Assembly (NCBI GenBank): GCA_003116975.1 | Contig: BGKB01000078.1 | Span: 1-64,000 of the forward strand | Direction of reading: 5' to 3' | Length of the DNA stretch: 64,000 nt | From: Aurantiochytrium sp. KH105 | Lineage: Eukaryota; Sar; Bigyra; Thraustochytrida; Thraustochytriidae | Shown: in pieces, positions 28,954-38,702 of the stretch | Position numbering within the stretch: position 1 is the stretch's first letter | How the letters are laid out: every line of letters begins with the position of its first letter | Made by a program: the position numbers and the translations under genes | The notes under the pieces: model-generated | The model's database searches: none | Told to the model about the DNA's origin: nothing | The model's input: only the letters and a program-made list of their open reading frames with translations

Positions 28954-29448
28954 ATGCGCGCGAAAGCACGTCTGTCGGTCGTGGCGACAACTGCGCTGAT
29001 CCTTGTCGTCGTGGCACTCGTTGTACCTTTGTCGCAGGCGTCGAGTTGTTACCCGATACAAAGCGGAGCCGCTGTAGATTATGCCGAAGGCATTGCGCTA
29101 CAAATTTGTCTGCCAGGTGGCTCAACACTGAACTGTGACCATTGCACGCATGCGGGGAGCCGAACATCGTGCTGGAAACTTAACTCACGGTGCCTAAGTC
29201 ACTCGACGCAGTCCTCTTACAAGATTGAAAATTGGGGCTACGATGCGACAAACGCATGGGTGCAAAATCATGATGAAAATGGCAACTCCATCAACGTCCC
29301 TGTGGTTTGTCGCGACCAATATGGTGGCACGTGTTTCGCCGAGGTGACCTCTGCCACATCCATTGCAGCTTCTTTCAAACCCGCGAGAGGGTGGTCAGGT
29401 CTCATGATCACAAGCTTCTTCGTCTCTTTCCTTTTCGCAAATATGTGA
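28954..29448 (+). CDS. Small secreted Cys-rich protein, possibly GPI-anchored
   Basis: The 164-aa protein starts with a clear signal peptide: basic MRAKAR, hydrophobic core ALILVVVALVVPL, likely cleavage after SQA near residue 29. The mature part has eight Cys in closely spaced pairs (CDHC, CWKLNSRC, CRDQYGGTC), consistent with four disulfides. The last 18 residues (SGLMITSFFVSFLFANM) are hydrophobic and preceded by a small-residue stretch, as in GPI-attachment signals. It has Ser, Thr and Asn suitable for glycosylation. I do not recognise the family. A cell-surface role is an inference from these signals. Confidence 0.72.
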   Translation: MRAKARLSVVATTALILVVVALVVPLSQASSCYPIQSGAAVDYAEGIALQICLPGGSTLNCDHCTHAGSRTSCWKLNSRCLSHSTQSSYKIENWGYDATNAWVQNHDENGNSINVPVVCRDQYGGTCFAEVTSATSIAASFKPARGWSGLMITSFFVSFLFANM

Positions 29449-29798
29449 CATACTCTTTGGGGTTGTAACGCACTATAGCATACATGTAGCACTCCTGGAA
29501 TTATCACGCAATGAGCTAGAGGTAATGAGGCCCAAAGGGTTTGTAACTTTTTTGTAAATTTATATGATTTCGTCTCCAAGGGAAAAACCTCGTGTCGTGC
29601 TTCGGAACTACCTGTGAAGCCCATGACTTTCTTTTTGGACGAAACCCAGCGACGATGCACCGCGACACCTAAGCCCTAGGCTTAATTTTGCACTCATGTC
29701 TCGGGCAAGAAGGGCTGGGTTGACTCAGAATGAACCCCCAAAACGATTTTATAAAAAAAAAAATCAATTTTTCCTGTTCGATGTGGAGAAATCCAGAA
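29449..29798. other. Convergent intergenic region
   Basis: AT-rich DNA between the stops of the secreted protein and CNNM genes. It contains an A-run near 29753-29763 and no supported gene. Confidence 0.55.
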
Positions 29799-31640
29799 CT
29801 AGAGGTTCTGGTCCTCGGTGCTATCGCTTGGGTGAAGCAAAGGCGTTCTGTGCGATGCTTCCGCAGATACAGGCGGTGGATTCGAATAAGAAAAGGAGCC
29901 TCCCGTAGAAGAGGAGGCCCCAGCGCTCGAGCGATGTTGGATTGAAGAACCCGTGCGGACAGCTCCATATGAGGCATTGGCAGTCTTGTTGCGGGACTTG
30001 GCGCCCATGAGGGCGGCAACGCCGGATAGGGCAAGTTTGCGCTGCTTCTTTTGATTGAGGGCGAGCTGGCGCAAGCGCTGAATACGCTGCTGCGTAAAGA
30101 GAGCCTGCTTGACGCTGACGGCATAGTCCGTTTCGTCGCTAATATCCTCACGAATGAGAGCCTCCATGATGTCCTCGAGCGTGCAAATGCCAAAAACGTG
30201 AACGGAGTCGTCAATGGGTTCGTCGGCGCGAAGGTTCTTCTCCATGATGTCGGGCTGATCGGTGACAATGGCCATGTGGCTGTGGCCCTTCTGAAACTCG
30301 TTGAGTAGCACAAGCAAGGTCGTGTCCGGCTTGACAAAGATAGGCATGCGCAAAAAGAGGGTGTCAACGCGGCGAGAGTCGTTGGGGTCGACAACAATTA
30401 GCTTTTTCACGAGCAAAAGACCCCGAATGTTGGTTCGGTCCTTGTCGTAGACGGGAATGCGGCTGTGGCCCTGGGCCACCAAGTCGGCCAGCTTGGACAT
30501 GGTGAGAGAGTCTTCAGTGCTGAGCATGTACACGTGCATAAGGGGAATCATAATGTCTTCTGCGGTGGTCTCTTTGAGGTCAAGAGCACCGTTCATGATG
30601 AGAATCTCGTCAACCTCGAGGCCACCCTCGGTATGCGCAGTAGCCATGCTGCCTGCATGCGAGAGAGGAGAGCGAGGGGGCGTTGGCTGGTCTTCGACGT
30701 CAATGTTGGCAGAGGACGAGGCTGCGTGCATGACTCCGATGGCTGCATTCATGGTTTCACCGTGACCAGGGTCGTTGTTCCAAAAGTCAGACTCTTCCTC
30801 TTCGATCGCCTGCTGGGCAGCAGCCGTAGCCATGGCTGCCATGGAAGCGGTCCGTTCGTCAACACCAAGCTCGGTGAGCTTGGACCTGATCTCTGCCGAC
30901 GACACGCGACTGCCCAGGCGTGGCCGGCCGTCATCGCTTTGTACGAGGGAGGCTGCCATGGCGGCCGCGGCGGCGTTGGGGTCGCTGTTTTGACTTCGCG
31001 CCCGATCGCGCTGCGCGTCGGATCGCGAGGGTTTGCGCGTTCTCGGGTTGCGGTTTTGCGCATGGAGCTTGACAAGCGCACGGAGCTCGGCCTTGTTGAA
31101 CTTATCTTCGTGCTCCTCGCCGAGGCAATAGTCGAGAATGCGGCTGATCGGGTAGGCGATGGGCCAGAGCAAGAGCATGACGCCCTTGACGAGAGGCACG
31201 AAGCGCGCAGCCACAAACAGCTGGTTCGGGCCAGTGAAGATTGCACTGGGGATGATCTCGCCACAAAGCAAAACGAGCGTGACCGAGAGGATGATGGCGA
31301 TCCAGGAAGGCACGATCTCGTCGAGGAAAAGTGGCAGACACTCGTTGGCCAACGAGTTAAGCAAGAGCAGCGTCACGAGCAGAAGATGATGGCGCGAGAC
31401 CACGGGGAGGATGGACCGCGCTGCCTTTTGCTCGTCGCGGAGCTCCTGTCTCTGCCGTCTGCTCGTGCAGTGCTCCTCCTTGGTTTCCAGGAGAATCTGC
31501 AGGCGAAAGGGCTCGATGGCCACCAGGCCCATCGTCAAGCCGGCGGCCAGGGCGGCCAGGCACACGCATCCCAGCGCGAGCCCGGCGTTCACGAAGAACT
31601 CCCAGCTCCCCACGGGCTCGAGGCCCACATTATCCTCCAT
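29799..31640 (-). CDS. CNNM/CorC-family membrane protein (DUF21 plus CBS pair), probable Mg2+ transport
   Basis: The 613-aa protein begins with an extracellular-side N-terminus and the DUF21/CNNM transmembrane domain (about 12-195). It shows GLTMGLVAIEPFRLQILLET and LLLVTLLLLNSLANECLPLF, the pattern of CNNM1-4, yeast MAM3 and bacterial CorC. A 150-residue Ala/Arg/Ser-rich insert follows. A CBS-pair (about 350-520) then contains EDIMIPLMHVYML, GHSRIPVYDKDRTNIRGLLL and a second CBS with GHSHMAIVTD. The CBS pair binds Mg-ATP in studied members. Family roles are Mg2+ efflux or homeostasis. There is no cNMP-binding domain at the C-terminus, which is Ser-rich. Its 5' end is divergent from the CMD-like gene. 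Confidence 0.9.
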   Translation of the reverse strand: MEDNVGLEPVGSWEFFVNAGLALGCVCLAALAAGLTMGLVAIEPFRLQILLETKEEHCTSRRQRQELRDEQKAARSILPVVSRHHLLLVTLLLLNSLANECLPLFLDEIVPSWIAIILSVTLVLLCGEIIPSAIFTGPNQLFVAARFVPLVKGVMLLLWPIAYPISRILDYCLGEEHEDKFNKAELRALVKLHAQNRNPRTRKPSRSDAQRDRARSQNSDPNAAAAAMAASLVQSDDGRPRLGSRVSSAEIRSKLTELGVDERTASMAAMATAAAQQAIEEEESDFWNNDPGHGETMNAAIGVMHAASSSANIDVEDQPTPPRSPLSHAGSMATAHTEGGLEVDEILIMNGALDLKETTAEDIMIPLMHVYMLSTEDSLTMSKLADLVAQGHSRIPVYDKDRTNIRGLLLVKKLIVVDPNDSRRVDTLFLRMPIFVKPDTTLLVLLNEFQKGHSHMAIVTDQPDIMEKNLRADEPIDDSVHVFGICTLEDIMEALIREDISDETDYAVSVKQALFTQQRIQRLRQLALNQKKQRKLALSGVAALMGAKSRNKTANASYGAVRTGSSIQHRSSAGASSSTGGSFSYSNPPPVSAEASHRTPLLHPSDSTEDQNL

Positions 31641-32191
31641 GCTGGCGTTCTTCCCCGCGTCGAGCGCGCGTGAGGCGTGAGACCTGAGACCTGCGATCTG
31701 CGCCTCGAAAAGGGTCTCTCGCCTTGGTCAAGTCCGGGCCCCTCCGCCGCGTACGCCCAAGCCTCGATGCTATGCTCGCTCCCCGCGCGCTCGCGCAAGC
31801 TCCGGAAGGGTACTGCTCGCCAGTGGCTGCCGCCCGCCTCTGCCTGGGCGTCAGTCGATTTTTGCCGCAAAGAGCAGCGAACTCGAGCCGCGGCAGAATA
31901 TCTTCTTCCTCTCCGAGCTCGTCCTCGAGCCGCCGCTCCAGACTCACGCGACGCGACGCGACGCTTTGCGGCGCCTGACCCTCGATCTGGGCAACGTGGC
32001 GCGGATCGGATCGGATCGGATCGGATCGGATCGGACGAGCGCAGCGGAGCCGTCTCGACAGGCCGACTTGGCCCGGTCCAGCCTGAGCCTTTGCGCTGCG
32101 CTTTTGCACGCAGCCGTACGGGGTCGCCTTGGACGACGGCGGGCTCCTGCACGAGGGGTTTGCGCAAGACTTCGTCGTGAATTTCGAGACC
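31641..32191. promoter_or_regulatory. Divergent promoter region with GGATC repeats
   Basis: The region between the CNNM and CMD-like start codons must contain both promoters. A GGATC pentamer is repeated about six times at 32002-32035. GACGCGACGC repeats lie near 31945-31960. Confidence 0.5.
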
Positions 32192-32701
32192 ATGGCGGAG
32201 AGATTCAAGGGTCCTACCGAGCCAGATGCGCGCCAAAAGGAAATCCTGGACGAGATTGCGCGCACAAGAACGACGGGGACGCGCGGGCCCTTTGGCCCGT
32301 GGCTGGCGAACCCGGATCTCGCACAAACGGCCCAGGGGCTGGGACGCATCTGTCGCTATGAGACGGACCTGCCGCTACGCGAGTCTGAAATTGTCATCTT
32401 AACCACGGCGAAGGCGTGCAACTGCAAGCTGGAATGGGATATTCATGTGGAGGAAGCGCGAAAAGCTGGCGTTCCCGAGGATGTCATTGGAGTTCTTGAT
32501 GCTGGAAAGCAAATTGAAGGGGACTCTCGCGAGGCTGCCCTGCAGAGGTTTGCTCACGAGGTCGCCAGCACCAAGCATGCCTCTGATGCGGCCTACGCTG
32601 ACATGAAGAAATACTTTACTGACAAGGAGATCGTTGAGACTGTTGCTGTCTCGGGGTACTATTCATTCGTTGCAATGACGCTCAATGTTTTCCAGATCTA
32701 G
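32192..32701 (+). CDS. Carboxymuconolactone decarboxylase (CMD/AhpD-like) family protein
   Basis: The 169-aa protein has the all-helical CMD fold pattern: RGPFGPWLANPDLAQTAQGL, then LPLRESEIVILTTAKACNC, KLEWDIHVEEARKAGV, and a final helix ending TLNVF. Members include gamma-carboxymuconolactone decarboxylase and AhpD peroxidase partners. The AhpD redox pair CxxC is not present. Instead there is C-N-C followed by the family's W-x-x-H, so a peroxidase role is doubtful and the reaction is unknown. An in-frame ATG at 32129 would add 21 residues (MDDGGLLHEGFAQ...). I prefer 32192 because the CMD homology begins just after it, but the longer form is possible. Confidence 0.82.
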   Translation: MAERFKGPTEPDARQKEILDEIARTRTTGTRGPFGPWLANPDLAQTAQGLGRICRYETDLPLRESEIVILTTAKACNCKLEWDIHVEEARKAGVPEDVIGVLDAGKQIEGDSREAALQRFAHEVASTKHASDAAYADMKKYFTDKEIVETVAVSGYYSFVAMTLNVFQI

Positions 32702-33044
32702 GAATCTTCCCTTGGGCGTCAGATCCTATGTCTGAGCAGAAATATGAGAGCAGTAAGTTTAGTGCCCATCGCCGGCAAGCCGAGGACTTTCCGAGTCTTC
32801 ATCTCAAGACAAGCAACAGCAAAGATAACTCGTAATTATTCGTTTTTGTAAACATACCTGCACATGCTCCTTCGAGGCTTTTTCAAGTACAATGCACCAA
32901 ATAAGTAAAAAGATTGGGTTTTGAAGAAGTGGTGGTGGTGGTATACGAAAAAGAAAAGAAGAGAAAAGTAAGAGAGAGAGAAAGAGAGACTGTTCTGTAC
33001 GTAGTCCAGCCCAGCCCAGCCCAGCCCAGTCCAGCTCTATTTCT
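32702..33044. other. Convergent intergenic region with CAGCC repeats
   Basis: Between the CMD-like and MCCA 3' ends. It contains GA-rich DNA (32950-32995) and about six CAGCC pentamers at 33006-33035. Confidence 0.6.
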
Positions 33045-35243
33045 TTACTCGACGACGCAGAGCACGTGGCCATCATTGACAAAGTCACCGGCGGAAACAT
33101 TGACCTCCTGAACAGTACCATCGACGGGGGCCTTGAGCTGAGTCTCCATCTTCATGGACTCGGCGATGATGAGCGTCTGGTCCTTGGTGACCTCGTCGCC
33201 GGGCGACACAAGAACCTTGATGATTTTACCGGGCATGGGCGCCTTGACGGCGCCGCCAAGGCCCGCAGCCTCGGGCCCAAGCGCCTGAGGGACAGTAGCA
33301 ACGCGGTACAAGAGACGAGGCAGCGCACCAACGCCCGAAGAAGCGTCAAAGAGGCAAAGGTCGCCCGTCTTGGGATCAATCACCGGGGCAATGCGCGTGG
33401 GGCGTCCGTCGACAGTAACGGAGAGCACCTCGCGACCCGCTTGGCGCGGATCCGCCAGAACCTCGACGACGCGGGGTTCCTCTGCCTCTGCAGGGTTAGC
33501 GTCGGCCTCGAGTGTCGGCGAAACAGAAACGCTAAAAGCGATCTCCGAGGCGTCTGGGCGCGGATCGGTCTCGACTGAGGTCGCCAGGACATCCACGCGG
33601 CGCGCGGCGCTTCCATCATCCGTGATGAGATCAAGGGCAATGCGCTGCTGCATGGGACCCGAAAGACGAAAGCCATAGGGAAGAGGAACGGGGGATGCCG
33701 TTGGCGCAGCCATGAGTGCGCGAGCCGCGACGGCAAGTGCGGCCGCCCGCGCGTCTGCTTCGACGCCAGGAGGCTGGCCGAGAAGCTCATCCTGGTACTT
33801 GGCGATAAAATCCGTGCCAACACCGCCATCCTGAAAAGCCTGGTGACGCAGGCAGGAAAGAAGAAATTCAATGTTGGTGGGCACACCGACGACACGGTAC
33901 TGGTTGAGGGCAAAGTCGAGCTGGCGAAGCGCAGCACGGCGATCCGGACCGTGGACAACGACCTTGCTGATCATTGGATCGTAAAAGACAGAGACAGTGT
34001 CGCCCTCGCTCACTCCGGTCTCGATGCGGAGCTGGCGCGGGTCTGTGAGCTGCGGCTCGCGGAGGTGGCGGATTTTTCCCGATCCCGGCAAGAACCCAGC
34101 GCCAGGGCTCTCGGCATAGACGCGAGCCTCAATAGAGTGGCCGCCGAGACGAACCTCGGACTGGTCCTTGACGGGCAAGGGCTGGCCGCTGGCGACACGA
34201 AGCTGCCACTCAACGAGATCGACATTGGTGACCATTTCCGTGACGGGGTGCTCAACTTGAAGACGCGTGTTCATTTCCATAAAGTAAAATGGCGAGTCGG
34301 CGGTCATCTCACCCTGATCGGCGTCGACCATAAACTCGACGGTGCCAGCGCCCACGTAGCCCACGGCCTTGGCTGCGGCGACGGCGGCTGAACCCATCTT
34401 CTCGCGAAGGGCCTCGGGCATTCCGGGAGCTGGGGCCTCCTCGAGCACCTTTTGATGACGCCGCTGAACGGAGCAGTCGCGCTCATACAGATGGACAGTG
34501 TTGCCAAAGGTGTCGGCGAACACCTGAAGCTCAATGTGACGGGGTTTGCGCAGAAACTTTTCAATGAGAATACGCTCGTCGCCAAAGGATGCGAGCGCTT
34601 CGCGCTGACAGGCCTCAATGTTCTCGGCGAGGTCCTCTTCACGCTCGACGACGCGCATGCCCTTGCCACCGCCGCCCATGACGGCCTTGAGCATGACAGG
34701 AAATCCGATCTTCTTGGCAGCTTCCACGAGGGTTTCGAGCGTCTGGTCCTCACCATGGTAACCCGGCGTGCAGGGGACCTTGGCGGCTTCCATGATGTTT
34801 TTCGACTCGGACTTGGAGCCCATGCTCACGATGGCGCTTGCGGGAGGGCCGATAAAGGTGAGTCCATTCGAGGCGCAGAGCTCGGCAAAACCAGAATTCT
34901 CGGAAAGGAAGCCATATCCCGGGTGGATGCCCTGAGCGCCACAAGCTTTGGCAATCTCGCAGATTTTCTCGCCCACGAGGTAGCTTTCGGACGCGGCCGC
35001 GCCACCAAGACGGTACGCCTCGTCGGCCTGCTTGACGTGCTCCGCGTTCGCGTCGGCATCGCTGTAAACTGCCACGGTGCGCACACCGAGACGCTTGGCC
35101 GTACGAAAGACGCGGCACGCGATTTCTCCGCGATTCGCGACGAGAATCTTGTCAAACATGGGCGCTGACTCGCTAGCGGTTGCGCCGCCATTCGCGGTCG
35201 CCGTCGCCGCCGTCGAGAGCTGACGCTGTAAGAACCGCCTCAT
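33045..35243 (-). CDS. MCCC1: Methylcrotonyl-CoA carboxylase, biotin-carrying alpha subunit (mitochondrial)
   Basis: The 732-aa protein catalyses the biotin carboxylation half-reaction of leucine breakdown (3-methylcrotonyl-CoA to 3-methylglutaconyl-CoA) with a separate beta subunit. The N-terminus (MRRFLQRQLSTAAT) is a mitochondrial presequence. The biotin-carboxylase domain has FDKILVANRGEIACRVFRTA, the Gly-rich ATP loop MGGGGKGMR, ERDCSVQRRHQKVLEEAPAP and EMNTRLQVEHPVTEM. The C-terminal carrier domain has the biotinylation site ESMKMET. The wording SKSESKNIMEAAKVPCTPGYHGEDQ and VEWQLRVASG fits MCC better than propionyl-CoA carboxylase, though PCC-alpha is the main alternative. The length matches human MCCC1 (725). 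The ATG at 35243 gives the presequence; the upstream frame is Arg/Ser-rich. Confidence 0.9.
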   Translation of the reverse strand: MRRFLQRQLSTAATATANGGATASESAPMFDKILVANRGEIACRVFRTAKRLGVRTVAVYSDADANAEHVKQADEAYRLGGAAASESYLVGEKICEIAKACGAQGIHPGYGFLSENSGFAELCASNGLTFIGPPASAIVSMGSKSESKNIMEAAKVPCTPGYHGEDQTLETLVEAAKKIGFPVMLKAVMGGGGKGMRVVEREEDLAENIEACQREALASFGDERILIEKFLRKPRHIELQVFADTFGNTVHLYERDCSVQRRHQKVLEEAPAPGMPEALREKMGSAAVAAAKAVGYVGAGTVEFMVDADQGEMTADSPFYFMEMNTRLQVEHPVTEMVTNVDLVEWQLRVASGQPLPVKDQSEVRLGGHSIEARVYAESPGAGFLPGSGKIRHLREPQLTDPRQLRIETGVSEGDTVSVFYDPMISKVVVHGPDRRAALRQLDFALNQYRVVGVPTNIEFLLSCLRHQAFQDGGVGTDFIAKYQDELLGQPPGVEADARAAALAVAARALMAAPTASPVPLPYGFRLSGPMQQRIALDLITDDGSAARRVDVLATSVETDPRPDASEIAFSVSVSPTLEADANPAEAEEPRVVEVLADPRQAGREVLSVTVDGRPTRIAPVIDPKTGDLCLFDASSGVGALPRLLYRVATVPQALGPEAAGLGGAVKAPMPGKIIKVLVSPGDEVTKDQTLIIAESMKMETQLKAPVDGTVQEVNVSAGDFVNDGHVLCVVE

Positions 35244-36273
35244 CGTGCCTGCCTGCGACGCACGGGGCAATTTCCCTCGCGTGGGACGCGCCGTCTCGTG
35301 GCTTGCCGCCTCGACACAAGGCTTCCCCAGGCTCTGCGCGCGGCCGGAGCGGAGCGAGCTGCGACCTGCCGCCTCCTGCGCAGTCGCGCCGCGCCGTCGA
35401 CCCGAGCTCCCGCGCGCTCGCTCGCTGTTTGCTTGCTTGCTTTGCGCGAGCAAGCCGCCTTTTTCGGACTGGCGAGAGCTTGGATTCGCATCCTGCCGGG
35501 GCGCTCTGGGTCCTACCGTAGACGCTAGTCGCTGCCTACGCGTGCGGTAGGGCGGATGGATACTAGCCCGCCTACTAGGCGGATAGATAGATAGATCGTG
35601 TCGGCGGTTGATGAAACGGCGCGACGAGGCGGTTACCCTCGATTTGGGCCCCGGCATGATGAGAATGCAGGCAGCGTCGGACATCCGCGTTGTCACGAAG
35701 AAGGGCGAAGACGATGAGCGCGCGACGTGGAGCGAGGGCGTCCGGGTCGAGGCGACGCGCGTCGAGGCGAGACGAGGTGTGTCGGTGCGGGACGAATCGC
35801 AGGCGAGGTAGTTCTGAACTTTACGCGATTTCATTTTCATTTTAAGATGAGGATTGCGGAGCATCATGCACGTTTTTCTTTTGGGGCCAGCCTGAGGAGG
35901 GAGAAGGAGAGACAAAGGGCGACGATGTGCTTGCCTGTTTCTTTTTCACGGCACGAAATTGGATCGTGAAATGGAAGAAAAGCAGAAAGATCTCGTTGAT
36001 CGAAAAAAAGAAAAGAAAGAGAAAGAGACTTGTGAAGCTCTTTTCTTTGCCCATGGGCACATGAAACGTGGCAAAAAGACAAACCCTGAACTTGCGAATT
36101 TAGGCTATACATTGGATAAAGTTGCAGGGTTTTGATGTTAGGTCTGAGCACCGTAGCAGGAGGATTCCCTCCAACCGAGTGGAGTGGCGTTTAGTTTGCT
36201 CATTATTTACATGTAGACCTCGCGGCGAGAAAAAAACATGATGAGGCAAATAGAAGACCCATGACTAGGTCTC
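35244..36273. other. Intergenic region between two leftward genes
   Basis: The right part (36000-36270) is AT-richer and contains A-runs, likely the Myb 3' UTR. The left part is GC-rich and next to the MCCA start. A GATA tetramer run lies near 35580-35598. No supported gene. Confidence 0.5.
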
Positions 36274-37158
36274 CTAGTCTGCACATAGATTCAAAAGCGC
36301 AGTAGCCGCAAGAACTTCGTCCTCGCGCTTGCTCGATTTTTGCGGCACAGGTGCAGGCCGCGCAAACGAGCTTCGTGGCGAGGCCAAGGGAGACACGCCC
36401 ATTGCGTAATAAGGCATGGGTCCGTAGCCGCAAGGCCCCCACATGACACGCGGATCGACTGGCGAAGGGTACAGTGTCGAAAGTGCTTGCGCGCCATGTT
36501 GAGGCGGCAAAACCGCAGCAGGTGCAAGGGAAGATTGCAACAAAGCAGCCGCTGCAGAGGGCAATGGAGCCGGAGCAGCTACAGGAGGCGGCCGAGAGAT
36601 GAGCTCTTTGTAGCGCATTTTCACTCCATTCTTTGAGCGTTTTGGCAAGGCTGCCGCGATTGTGTCCCAACGACAGCCACGCTGCGTGCGCATCTCGAGC
36701 AGTACACAATCCTCTTCGTAGGACCACTTTCTTCGCGCCGCGCGCTGCAAACTTCGGAATCGAGTTTTGATGGCGTTCTCGGTGCGCCCATCAAAGGATC
36801 GCGCGATGAAAGCCCAGCGATTCCCCGCGGTCTGCTGCAGACGAACCAGCAGCGCGTCCTCCTCAGTGGTCCAGCTCGCTTTATTGATGTCGGGGCTCAG
36901 GTTGAACTTCCATCGCTCGCGGCATTGCTTGGCGCTGCGGCCAGGCAGGCGCGTAGCCACCTCGCTCCAGCTGCCCTCCACGTAGCGGTCCACGAGCTCG
37001 CGCAAGGTCTCGTCCTCGTCCTCGCTCCAGGCATCGCGGCGGGTGCGTTTGCCCAGCACCGAGGGCGTCGAGCACCTCGACCCGCCGCCCGTCAGCGCTT
37101 CGAACGCCCACGACCCGCCGCTGTCCGTCGAGTCCCCGCGCTCGCGCGGCTCCGCCAT
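36274..37158 (-). CDS. Three-repeat (R1R2R3) Myb DNA-binding protein
   Basis: The 294-aa protein has three consecutive Myb/SANT repeats. R1 is at about 41-87 (W44, W64, W83; RDAWSEDEDETLRELVDRYV). R2 is at about 94-138 (W96, W115; KASWTTEEDALLVRLQQTAG, FDGRTENAIKTRFRSL). R3 is at about 142-186 (W145, W164; RKWSYEEDCVLLEMRTQRGC). This arrangement is that of c-Myb-type transcription factors, which bind AACNG-like sites, and of some cell-cycle regulators. The C-terminal third is Ala/Pro-rich, a possible activation region. The start at 37158 (MAEPRERGDS) is preceded by a long GC-rich open stretch I regard as 5' UTR. The first tRNA-Thr gene lies 409 bp upstream, on the other strand. Confidence 0.9.
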   Translation of the reverse strand: MAEPRERGDSTDSGGSWAFEALTGGGSRCSTPSVLGKRTRRDAWSEDEDETLRELVDRYVEGSWSEVATRLPGRSAKQCRERWKFNLSPDINKASWTTEEDALLVRLQQTAGNRWAFIARSFDGRTENAIKTRFRSLQRAARRKWSYEEDCVLLEMRTQRGCRWDTIAAALPKRSKNGVKMRYKELISRPPPVAAPAPLPSAAAALLQSSLAPAAVLPPQHGAQALSTLYPSPVDPRVMWGPCGYGPMPYYAMGVSPLASPRSSFARPAPVPQKSSKREDEVLAATALLNLCAD

Positions 37159-37566
37159 CGTCTCGGCCAAGCCTCGCCGCGCTCGCCCGCTCGCGCGCGC
37201 GCCGCTCTCGAGCCCGGCTCCGACGGCACGGACCCAGGGGTTCTGTTCCTTCGCTCCGCGCTCGCCGTCGCCTCGCCTGCACAGAGAAGGCCGCGGGTTC
37301 CTGGGCGGGCGGGCGACCGACCGACCGACCGACCGGGCGCGCCTGCCGCGCCGCGCCGCTCTTCGGGCTTCGATGCGCGTCTGTTTGCTCGTGCCTGCGC
37401 GTCTGTCTGCGCGTCTGTCTGTCGGGCGGGCGGGCGGGCGGCGCAGCGAGGATTCTTCGCGATCGAGCCCGAGTCCCGGCGAAATCGAGCGTGGACCGGA
37501 TCTGCAGAAGGACGTATACAAGTTCCGGGGGCGTCCCGGTTCCCAACACCCGGAATGGGGAGGCGA
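37159..37566. promoter_or_regulatory. Upstream region of the Myb gene
   Basis: GC-rich 5' flank with CCGA tetramers near 37313-37336 and CGGG tetramers near 37425-37441. It ends at the first tRNA gene. Confidence 0.45.
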
Positions 37567-37638
37567 GCCCGCGTAGCTCAGTGGTAGAGTGTTCGTTTAG
37601 TAAGCGAATGGTCGGTGGTTCAATTCCGCCCGCGAGCA
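37567..37638 (+). tRNA. tRNA-Thr (anticodon AGT), copy 1
   Basis: A 72-nt cloverleaf: acceptor GCCCGCG/CGCGAGC, D stem GCTC/GAGT, anticodon stem TTCGT/GCGAA with loop TTAGTAA (anticodon AGT, reads ACU), T stem GGTGG/CCGCC with loop TTCAATT, discriminator A. The A box TAGCTCAGTGGT and B box GGTTCAATTCC are present. A long T-run follows (terminator). The acceptor has a C3-A70 mismatch. Confidence 0.9.
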
Positions 37639-37776
37639 AGCTTTTTTTTTTTTTTTTTTCTCTCTCTTCCCATCTGGCTGGATTTCATGAATGAGATCAG
37701 TAGGTGCGCCGCGGAAAAGAACGTCTACGCGGTTCAAACAAAACCTACCGCGGTAGATGGCAGACCAGATGCTTCA

Positions 37777-37885
37777 GCTTTTGCTTTTGCTTTTGCTTTT
37801 GCTTTTGCTTCTTTTTGCTTCTTTTTGCTTCTTTTTGCTTCTTTTTGCTTCTTTTTGCTTCTTTTTGCTTCTACTTTTGCTTTTG
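37777..37885. repeat. Compound microsatellite: GCTTTT hexamers and CTTCTTTTTG decamers
   Basis: About six GCTTTT units (37777-37812) run into about six CTTCTTTTTG units (37809-37870), then further CTTTTG units. The run lies between tRNA copies 1 and 2 and is strongly strand-biased (pyrimidine-rich on the plus strand). Confidence 0.9.
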
Positions 37886-38170
37886 CTCTTGTATACACGG
37901 CAAGGGAACTAACACAGGGAAACAAGAAGAAGATTAAACCCTGTCTTAGCTTTTCATTCATCCATGAAATGGCCAGATCGGGATTGGAAAGCACACGAAT
38001 TATCCTGCTAGAGGCAGGATTGATCATCGAGCATCTCTTGGGCCATCATTGATTAACTGTAAAGCCCTAACATGAATGCTCGTCATCGATCGCTATATTA
38101 GGATTTAGCAAGTGGGTTCATTTTATAGATGTCGCGGAGAAGTGGACTATCAACAAGCGCAAAAGCGCCT

Positions 38171-38242
38171 GCCCGCGTAGCTCAGTGGTAGAGTGTTCGT
38201 TTAGTAAGCGAATGGTCGGTGGTTCAATTCCGCCCGCGAGCA
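38171..38242 (+). tRNA. tRNA-Thr (anticodon AGT), copy 2
   Basis: Identical to copy 1 across the 72 nt, including the C3-A70 acceptor mismatch. Followed by CCTTTTTT, a Pol III terminator. The flanks are unrelated to copy 1. Confidence 0.9.
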
Positions 38243-38530
38243 TCCTTTTTTGGCCTATTTTCTAATTTTTTCCTACTGCATCCACCGATGGTCTTCCTTT
38301 CCGGTCACCGCAGAAATACGCATGTTGGGCGACAACGTCTACAATGCTGATTCAACGACTCGCAAATCAAGCGTCCGCTCGAGCTGCCATGGCTAGCTGA
38401 CTGCCGTCTCTCGCGTATCGTCAAGCTCCCGATTCACCTTTTCCATTTTTTTTCCTCGTTCTTCTCCAATTCGATGCGTAGGCTTCTCTTGTATGACCAT
38501 TCCCATGCTGAGTTACAACAAAATCAAATA

Positions 38531-38602
38531 GCCCGCGTAGCTCAGTGGCAGAGTGTTCGTTTAGTAAGCGAATGGTCGGTGGTTCAATTCCGCCCGCGAG
38601 CA
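38531..38602 (+). tRNA. tRNA-Thr (anticodon AGT), copy 3
   Basis: Same cloverleaf as copy 1 except that the D loop reads AGTGGCA instead of AGTGGTA. C3-A70 mismatch retained. Followed by GTTCTTTTTT. Preceded by AATA, as in copy 4. Confidence 0.9.
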
Positions 38603-38702
38603 GTTCTTTTTTGTCTTTCTGCTTCCTATTTTTTTTTTCATTCTCTCTGCGCGTGGCTCTGACGTAGTCGCGAGACAACTTCCCATCACCAGCAAGGAAA
38701 TA

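Noticed and set aside
30465-31673. 402-codon open frame on the plus strand, His/Arg/Glu-rich
   Set aside because: Antisense to the CNNM-type gene; no independent domain.
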